IMG/VR virus record: IMGVR_UViG_3300009034_000121
Location: 1-36,732 of that record
Direction: 5' to 3' (one strand)
From: a virus
Length of the DNA stretch: 36,732 bases
In this document: in pieces, positions 1 through 7,100 of the stretch
Numbering within the stretch: position 1 is the stretch's first letter
Layout of the letters: the number at the start of each line of letters is the position of its first letter
Position numbers and translations under genes: made by a program
The notes under the pieces: generated by a model
What the model saw: only the letters and a program-made list of their open reading frames with translations
Databases searched by the model: none
What the model was told of the DNA's origin: nothing

Positions 1-1
1 G

Positions 2-43
2 TATATCGAAACGCAGAAAGAACGCAGACACGAGAGGGCTTAA
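2..43 (+). CDS. C-terminal end of an upstream gene (partial)
   Basis: An open frame enters from the left edge and ends at the TAA at 41-43, giving only 13 residues (YIETQKERRHERA). The stop overlaps the next start in a TAATG junction, the same translationally coupled arrangement used throughout this window, which is why I accept it as a gene end. Too short to identify; by position it should be a virion gene. Confidence 0.5.
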   Translation, partial: YIETQKERRHERA

Positions 44-267
44 TGAGCGCTATAGATTTTACAAAACCACATCTTCGAGGGCAGCGGGTCATCCCAAGGC
101 GAGGGAACTCTCCTCCACATCTGGAGAAACTGACAAAAGTAGTCCCGATAAAAGACCCAAAAACTGGCGAGCCCCTGCCCTCTGATCAAGTTATAGTGGG
201 TGTGCCACATCGCACTGACCACAGAATGAAGATTAATGAGCAAGACAAAGACCCGACCGACATCTAA
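43..267 (+). CDS. small hypothetical protein in virion gene cluster
   Basis: A 74-residue basic, proline-rich protein starting at an ATG that overlaps the preceding TAA. A purine-rich GAGAGGG lies just upstream as a plausible ribosome site. No signal peptide, membrane segment or cysteine is visible, and I recognise no family. Its end overlaps the next gene by 32 nt. Its place immediately before a set of structural genes suggests a minor virion or assembly role, but this is inference from context only. Confidence 0.6.
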   Translation: MSAIDFTKPHLRGQRVIPRRGNSPPHLEKLTKVVPIKDPKTGEPLPSDQVIVGVPHRTDHRMKINEQDKDPTDI

Positions 268-1585
268 AGCTACTCCTAGTAGCGGTGTTAAGCCTTATCA
301 TGAAAGGCCTGGATCCTCGTTTCCCAATATGATGAGACGAGCGACGCAGACTCGTCGTGACTGGGAAGTTCAAGAGAAGCATTCGGAGAAGATAAAACCG
401 TACCTCTTAGATCCTGAAGTCAGTTATCCAGCGATGGATGATTGGTATCCATCACCATTTGATTTGGAAGGTCCTTATGGTCCTGAAGAATCGACTGATG
501 TTAATTTAGGCAGGGAAGAAAGTGCATGGAGATTCCAGTGCATCATTCATTGCCGTCATAAACGAAGCGCCAACAGAGCTGTTTGTAGAGAGCCTATTAA
601 ATGTTCTTACGGCGCGTGGACGCGACTGCTTGATGGTGGAGTCGGTAACTGGAAAGGATTCGTAGCTGATCGTGCTCAATCTACTAATGGTGACGAAATC
701 AGTTTCAGTAAAAAAATATGGCTTGAGAAGAAAGGTCTTACTGGAGAAGTCTGGTTCTATCCTCCTGGCAACACTTGGGGAAGCCTAATTGATTCTGGTA
801 CTAGCACCAAGATCAAAATGGTTTACGATGATAAAGGTAACGAGGAAGGAGAATACTATCATCCTATTCTAGACCGTTGGATCACTCTTGTAGCAGGTAA
901 ATCCCAATGTATAAGTACCGTCAAAGTCTTTTGCCTAGAATGTCCTGTGACTCCTGCGTTAGCCTTTGACGATGCTTCTACTTCAGATACGATTGCTCCC
1001 GGCGGAAATATCACCATGTATGTTACTGGTGGTCTGGGTCCATTTAATTGGTCAACAAGCAGCACAGGGTACACATTTGGCAGCGCCCAGACTTCTGCTC
1101 GTAACAATACTTTGACGAGTGCATCCGGGACTTGTGGCGTACACTATGATCCATATGCCGATATCACAGTGACCGATGCGTGCGGAACAAGCGTTTCTTT
1201 TGAGATCAGAAATACTGGCGGTACGTGGGGTGCGTATACAGATCCTGGGATCATCTTAACTGGGAATGCTGGTGCCACCTGTGTTCTTATTGGTGGAGGC
1301 CCTAATACAGGATGTACCAAAACAGTTGGTAAATACCAGCAATATCAAGAAACGACCACGGTTGGTGGTTCTGCGTGTACTAACTGCTGCGTGGATTTTG
1401 ATAACTCACCCACATGTGGTGACGCTGGTGGTACTTGGTGCGATAATAGTTTGGCTTTGGTGTACGGCAAGAACCAGGGAATATCAGACAAGACCATTTG
1501 TGACAATAGTGTATGTCCGCCTCCAAGTGGAAATGGTCCTTGTTTTTTTAATCACGTTTTAAAATACAGAACTTGGCAGTGTTAA
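236..1585 (+). CDS. cysteine-rich structural protein with Ig-like region
   Basis: A 449-residue protein. The N-terminal ~100 residues are basic and proline-rich. A cysteine cluster follows near residues 101-122 (CIIHC, then CREPIKC), and residues ~240-330 read as a beta-rich Ig-like domain (APGGNITMYVTGGLGPFNW, then ITVTDACGTSVSFEIRNTGG). The C-terminal ~100 residues carry many cysteines in CxNCC, CGDAGGTWC and CDNSVC patterns, suggesting disulfide or metal cross-links in a surface-exposed module. Ig-like domains of this kind are common in tail and decoration proteins of uncultured phages. The annotated start has a weak ribosome site and overlaps the upstream gene; an ATG at 329 is an alternative. 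I infer a surface-exposed virion protein; the exact role is unknown. Confidence 0.7.
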   Translation: MSKTKTRPTSKATPSSGVKPYHERPGSSFPNMMRRATQTRRDWEVQEKHSEKIKPYLLDPEVSYPAMDDWYPSPFDLEGPYGPEESTDVNLGREESAWRFQCIIHCRHKRSANRAVCREPIKCSYGAWTRLLDGGVGNWKGFVADRAQSTNGDEISFSKKIWLEKKGLTGEVWFYPPGNTWGSLIDSGTSTKIKMVYDDKGNEEGEYYHPILDRWITLVAGKSQCISTVKVFCLECPVTPALAFDDASTSDTIAPGGNITMYVTGGLGPFNWSTSSTGYTFGSAQTSARNNTLTSASGTCGVHYDPYADITVTDACGTSVSFEIRNTGGTWGAYTDPGIILTGNAGATCVLIGGGPNTGCTKTVGKYQQYQETTTVGGSACTNCCVDFDNSPTCGDAGGTWCDNSLALVYGKNQGISDKTICDNSVCPPPSGNGPCFFNHVLKYRTWQC

Positions 1586-1586
1586 A

Positions 1587-1985
1587 ATGGGATGTGAAGG
1601 CTGCGACGAACCTAAAGAAAAAACTACGATGGGCCAGATCCTAGAAGCATTCCGGCTCGCTGATATCCAGACGTGCGTGAACATCATAGAAACTTTACTT
1701 CAGCATGGCAAAGATATCGCAGATGTAAAAGAGTGGTTGGCATCTATAGAGGATCCGGGACCTCAACTTCCTGGTCCCCCACGTAGAATGTTACTTCGTA
1801 GATGCCCGGAGTGCAGATATTTCATGAGAATCCTGCCCGTCAATGATAATAAATGCACGAAGACAGGCAATGACGACGAAAAAAGTCAATGGATTTGTGA
1901 AAAATGCTGGTATGAGGAGTTCAGCACCAAGGAGCCAGTAGACGAAGCTGAACCTTATATCATGCACATGTTGTGGAAAGATTAA
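1587..1985 (+). CDS. zinc-ribbon-like small protein
   Basis: A 132-residue protein beginning one base after the previous stop. The N-terminus has CEGC; the middle is a helical stretch (residues ~15-50). The C-terminal half has CPECRYF, a further cysteine, and CEKCWYEEF, a classic four-cysteine zinc-ribbon arrangement (residues ~70-110). There is no strong ribosome site, so it is probably translationally coupled to the gene before it. The family is not recognised. It lies within the virion cluster, but zinc ribbons are usually nucleic-acid or protein-interaction modules, so a structural role is not certain. Confidence 0.65.
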   Translation: MGCEGCDEPKEKTTMGQILEAFRLADIQTCVNIIETLLQHGKDIADVKEWLASIEDPGPQLPGPPRRMLLRRCPECRYFMRILPVNDNKCTKTGNDDEKSQWICEKCWYEEFSTKEPVDEAEPYIMHMLWKD

Positions 1986-2003
1986 AGATAAGGAGAATTT
2001 AAA

Positions 2004-2795
2004 ATGGCTATCACACGATATGAGGAAGGTTATCCATCTGATCCGTTTGGTGGCGCAGGAGAATGGGTTGATAGGCCACAAGGAGGCCGCGAGTTTGTTA
2101 GACCACCTATATCAGCACCAAGAGTTGTTGGAGCATCTCTGTCCGCGACCACTCCTGGTGGTTATGCCGGATATCCTCAATACGGCGGAGCAGGAGCAGG
2201 AGCCGAGCCTACCAGAAGAATGGCTCAACCTTTTCCGTTTAGTGGAACCCCACGCATGACTGGTAGAGGAGCACCGGGAGCTGCTAGACAGCCTATAGGG
2301 CAAGTGACAACTCGTAGAACGACGTTCGAGGGTCAAATGCCAACTCTGCAATTACGGCGAGTAGATGAATCTCGCATTCGTGCTCTCACTCAGAAAATGC
2401 TCGCACCTAACATCAGGCTGCTTCGTACTGCCTTGAATCGTGCGCTCACTAGAGCACATGAGAATCCTGAGATGCGAAGAAGGTTTGTGAGATCTGCATT
2501 GCAGGAGTATGGAGCTGGTCTAGCTGGAGGGTATCGAGAAGCCTTTGGTGCTGGATTACAGATGGAAGCAGCTGAAAGAGAAGTTGAAAATAGGGAACGT
2601 ATGGCCCAGTATCAAGCCGCACTGGAACGATTCCGTACAAGCGGTCGTGAAATCTCGACTGTTACGCCCATCTTTACTGAGGAACAGGCCCGTCGAGCTA
2701 GAGCTGGTGAGGACATCGAGTTCGGAGGCGGAGGAGCTGGGATACAAATGAGGCGTGGTCCTCAACTGAGCACGATCAGGCCAAGAGTCGTATAG
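2004..2795 (+). CDS. glycine/arginine-rich virion-cluster protein
   Basis: A 263-residue protein with an AAGGAG ribosome site about 10 nt upstream. The first ~110 residues are low in complexity and rich in Gly, Pro, Arg and Ala (GGYAGYPQYGGAGAGAEP). Residues ~120-215 are highly charged and predicted helical (RIRALTQKMLAPNIRLLRTA; MEAAEREVENRERMAQYQAA). No membrane segment or catalytic motif is seen. It shares the operon with the next two genes (8 nt to the following start). Disordered head plus helical tail, next to a giant virion protein, fits an internal-virion or DNA-ejection accessory, by context only. Confidence 0.65.
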   Translation: MAITRYEEGYPSDPFGGAGEWVDRPQGGREFVRPPISAPRVVGASLSATTPGGYAGYPQYGGAGAGAEPTRRMAQPFPFSGTPRMTGRGAPGAARQPIGQVTTRRTTFEGQMPTLQLRRVDESRIRALTQKMLAPNIRLLRTALNRALTRAHENPEMRRRFVRSALQEYGAGLAGGYREAFGAGLQMEAAEREVENRERMAQYQAALERFRTSGREISTVTPIFTEEQARRARAGEDIEFGGGGAGIQMRRGPQLSTIRPRVV

Positions 2796-2803
2796 GAGGA
2801 GTT

Positions 2804-4162
2804 ATGGCTATCAATCTTGTAAACGAACTGAACGAACGGGAAACAGAACTCAGATCGGTTGATGATGAACTTACCTGGTTGACTTCTGTTACTCCAGCTG
2901 TCGCACAGGTCATGGGGGGACCCATAAGTAATATAAAATATGACGAGCGTCTATCCGAGTTGCAATCCAGGTCAGCCGAACTTCGTATCGAGATAGACGA
3001 CTTGAAACGTCGAGGCATGATGCCAGAGCCCGCGTTTAAAGGAGCGCGTGGTCCAAAAGGTCCACTTACCAAAAGAGAAGCTAGGGTCGCCCCTGCTGCT
3101 GCTGAAACTGCTGTTCCTGGCGCTCCGAAAGATGAAACGGAAGCCGCGATAGCGAAGATCACACGCGAACCTGGGCGTGTAAGAATGGAAGGCGGAGAAC
3201 CTATACCAAGTGGAGCCACTCCGGAAGCTGTGGCTAGGGCATTTCCTGGAGCATTTAAATTTGGTCCGGGCGGTGTTCCGGCGCGGACACCAGAAGAAGC
3301 CGTGGCAGGGATGAAACGCGCTATAGAAGCTCCACCTCCAGGTGAGAGGCCTCCTAAAGACTTTAAACGTGTCCAATGGGAAAACCGTGAAGGCTTCGAG
3401 CAAGAAGTGTTTAGTCAGGTTGGATTCAACCCATTGACTTTCAATCCTGTATCCTACATGGAACAATCAATGTCAGAGTTGCCTGCACTTTTTGGGCACG
3501 TCTTTGGTGGTCGTGTTGCTTGGGTAGACAGAGATAAGATGGACGACGACGAGAGAAAACATTGGCTCTCTGTCCTGAAGATGTTTCGTGCTGACAAACT
3601 TCGTGAAGGCGAGGAACTACAGGAAGTGGGCATTAGACAGTACAACTGGATGATGAATAAATTTGATGCGTCTGCTAAGACCTTTGCCGAGAGCAGAAAA
3701 GCTCCTGAAGCCCAGGAATTCTGGGATCCCAAGGCCAAGGCCATGAGAAGGTACGAATTTGATCCGGACACGAGACAATGGACTCCTACTCCACATATTA
3801 CTAAAGAACCTGCGGAAAAGAAGCCTGCTAAGGTTCCTCCTGAGGTAACTAACGCATGGAGAATGATCAATGATATCTTCAAACAGTTTGGTGTGCCAGG
3901 TGACCCTGAAGCCCCTGTCGATGCTGATAGCGCTGCTGGCAAACTGAGGATCCTGATGAATACCAAACCTGATATGCCTCCGGAGATAGATGCCATTTAC
4001 AGAAATCAACTCCAAAAGATTCTGGATAATTTCGGCATTGTTGCTGAGGGAGCTGGAGCAGAAACAATAACTGTACCTACTGATATCACAGGCAAGGGCA
4101 CGGTCAAAGTTTACAAGGGTAAAGGCGGTAAATCGTATAACGTAATCATTCGCAAGAAGTAA
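2804..4162 (+). CDS. coiled-coil virion-cluster protein
   Basis: A 452-residue protein with a strong AGGAGG ribosome site. The N-terminal ~70 residues form a likely coiled coil (LVNELNERETELRSVDDELT; RLSELQSRSAELRIEIDDLK). A Pro/Ala/Lys-rich linker spans roughly 75-190, and a mixed charged region with conserved-looking aromatic residues (MSELPALFGHVFGGRVAWVD, near residue 220) leads into a helical C-terminal half. The last ~50 residues look like a small beta-rich tail (ITVPTDITGKGTVKVYKGKG). It precedes the 1963-residue protein by 11 nt and is probably co-translated. Function is unknown; internal virion or scaffold-like protein is the best contextual guess. Confidence 0.65.
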   Translation: MAINLVNELNERETELRSVDDELTWLTSVTPAVAQVMGGPISNIKYDERLSELQSRSAELRIEIDDLKRRGMMPEPAFKGARGPKGPLTKREARVAPAAAETAVPGAPKDETEAAIAKITREPGRVRMEGGEPIPSGATPEAVARAFPGAFKFGPGGVPARTPEEAVAGMKRAIEAPPPGERPPKDFKRVQWENREGFEQEVFSQVGFNPLTFNPVSYMEQSMSELPALFGHVFGGRVAWVDRDKMDDDERKHWLSVLKMFRADKLREGEELQEVGIRQYNWMMNKFDASAKTFAESRKAPEAQEFWDPKAKAMRRYEFDPDTRQWTPTPHITKEPAEKKPAKVPPEVTNAWRMINDIFKQFGVPGDPEAPVDADSAAGKLRILMNTKPDMPPEIDAIYRNQLQKILDNFGIVAEGAGAETITVPTDITGKGTVKVYKGKGGKSYNVIIRKK

Positions 4163-4173
4163 CAGAGGAATAT

Positions 4174-7100
4174 ATGCCACTCGTAGAAATACAGGAACTG
4201 GGCGTCTCTCTTGAGTTTCCTGAAGGAACTCCGGATGAGGTAATCGATCAAGCTGTCCAAGAGCAGCTAGGCCAAGAAACTGGTGGAGCAGTACAATATG
4301 CCGGGACATTAGGCGTTGATGTTGGTAAAACCATCGTCAGTGGTTTTGCTCGCAGTCATCTGAATACTTTGCTCGGATTCGAGGAGCATCGCAATGTCCG
4401 TGCGGAAACAGAAACTCCAAGTTTCCATCGTACACCTAGTCCTCATACTCGCTTCCACATGAAAGAATGGTCCGAAGCTCAGCGGGAAATGGGTCGTCCC
4501 CTTGATGATCAGGCATGGAAAGAAGAATTGATCAGGTTCCAGGAACAACGTCAGAATGAATTCATTGGCAAACTTAAAAACACTATTGCCAAGGTTCCTG
4601 AGAGACCAAAACGCGAGGACTTCTTTGGACAGGCCGTCGCTGGTGCCGCCGAGTTTCTGCCTGAGATGGGCATCACTATGGTTAATCCTCTGGCTGGTGT
4701 TGTCGCTACATTCTCTCATCTATTCGGTTCGTCCTATGAAGAGTACATTGAGCAAGGAGTGGACAAAGACCGTGCCTTCGAGGCCGCCATGATTTCTGCT
4801 ACTACTCAGCTGCCCATCGAGTTTCTCGGTAACCTTACCCAGTTGGGATTCTTCACCAAACTGGTTGGCAAATTTTCTAAGTTCGGTATTAAGAAACAAG
4901 TTGTATCTCGCGCACAGGACTTCATCAAGAACCTCATCAAGTCTTCCGCCGTGGAAGCAGTAGAAGAGTCCATGCAAACTGTCCCTGAAGAGATCGCGCA
5001 CACGTATGCCGCTAACCCTCAGATGTCCACTGAAGAGATCCTAGACGACGTCTGGAAACACAAAAGAGACTTGGCAGCAAAGATGGTACGCGGAGGCGCT
5101 GCTGGATTCGTTGGCTCTGGCGTTTTGTTCGGTGCTGCTGGCACTATACAGGCTCCATTCAGCCAGATGGCTTATAGCCGCGACAAAAAGCGCATAGACG
5201 AAATGCTCAGTGCAGTAGAAACTGATACTCCGGGCGTTGTTGAGGACGGCATAAAGTCCGGATTCTTGGATCCTGGAGACGTTGAAGCTGTTAAGGAAGT
5301 CGTGGCTGATGTACTTCCTCCTGACAGAGCCACTCCTGTCATAGCAAAGATCGAGGAACATGAAAAACTGTTCGGGGTTGAGCCTGAGATGGAAGAGGTT
5401 GTGGAGGAGGCCCGTATTGAAGAAGTAGCTGAGCGTGTTCCACCTAAAGAAGTTCCTCCTGAAGCAGTCCCGGCAGTAACTCCGGAACGCAAGAAAGTCC
5501 TAGAGAAGATCTTGGAGAAACCAGAAGTTCCTCCTGTTGAGAAACCACCTGTTGCGCCGCCTGTTGAAAAGGTCCCTGTGGTTGAGAAGCCTCCTGTTCC
5601 TGAAGTACCCACCGAACCAGCTGTTACAAGAGAGCAGGTTGAGAAGACTCCCAGTCTCGCGGCCTATGTAATAAAGAGACCTGAGATCCATGCTCCAGAA
5701 GCAGTAGAGGCTGCAAAGAAAATCCATAAAGAACCTGTTCGCAAGGCAATTAAGAAAGAAGCCCAGCTGGAACTTGATTTCTATTCTCCCAAGACGCAGA
5801 AGTTGAGTATGAAGGCCTTGCCTAAACTGAAGCAGACTAAACCCACCAAAGGAACTACGAAGGGAACAGTTGGCAATAAATTCATCATCACTGCTGACGG
5901 CACACGGTATGAGACTAAAGGCAAACTGCATTCTGATATCCTGGATGCGTTTCCTGAAGTCGATCCTAATACCATCGTTAGCACTGGAATAGTCGGTCCT
6001 AAAAAGGAAGACACTGCTCTCAGTCTCAATGCCATTTACCATCTTAGTAATAATCAGATGGCTAACCTCCAGGCCACAGCCAAAGCTATTAAGTCTATTT
6101 GGGCAAAGCGCGGTGCCCCAAAAGAAGTCTTGGATGCTATTGACGTGCAGATCACTCCTTGGGTTGAGATCGATCCTGAACTGGCACGAGCAAGTTTAGA
6201 ACAATGGGAGAAGCGCGGGTATGATGTGAAAGACCCGACCATGATGGCTATACCCGGTGCGATCACTTTTCTCCAGGGTGGACGAGCTACAGTACAACTT
6301 TCTATGTACCATCCGACCTTTGAAGCTCTGACTCGTACTTCCTTCCACGAACTGTATGAATTCTATCGTGGTAGTGGTTATATTGCCAAGGGAGACCTAA
6401 AAGTCCTGGATCGTCACTTTACTACTGTTGAAGAAGAAGGTGACGCTTTCGCCGAACTGGCTGTGGACGAGCGGGCTCTGCCTAACCTGCCCGGTCCTGT
6501 AAAACGGATTCTGCTCCGCATGAAGAGATTCCTCCAGGCTTTAAAGAACTGGCTGAAAGGCAAAGGCTGGACCAGACCTGAGGATGTATTCGGTAAGCTA
6601 CTCTCTGGTGGAGTGCTCCCGACAACGATGCGACATGATCTCACTGCTAGGCAAGCCCTGGCATTGAGGGAAGGCGTATTAGAAGGAGGAGTTGAGAGGC
6701 ATATTTTCAAATCGCCGGAACGCGAGTCCCAATGGCGAGAAGCCGAAGACGTGGCCGATCCTGGTTTGTGGGAACGGTTCAAAGGAGGATGGAATACTGC
6801 CGTGGCCAAAGCTACTAGAGAGTTCGAGCATCTGCCACGTAAAGGGCCTGAAGCAACAGAATTCGCCGAACTGCGTGCTTCCCTGTTGAAGCTCGCCAAA
6901 CAGAAAGGTATCGTTACTCCCAAAGCACTTGGCACAATCCGTGATATCACTGCCGACCTGAACGAAGTTGATTACCATAATTTCCGCGACTGGGTTATAC
7001 TGCGAGACCTCAAGGAAGAAGCTGAATATCAAAAAGAGAAGGGTGATAGGGTCAGGTTGGCTGGTGGCATGACTGAAGAGGAAGTAGACTTAGAACTAGC

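Noticed and set aside
5172-5612. Minus-strand Gly/Ser/Thr-rich frame
   Set aside because: It is the complement of the Pro/Glu linker of the giant gene, with no start signal and no homologous motif.
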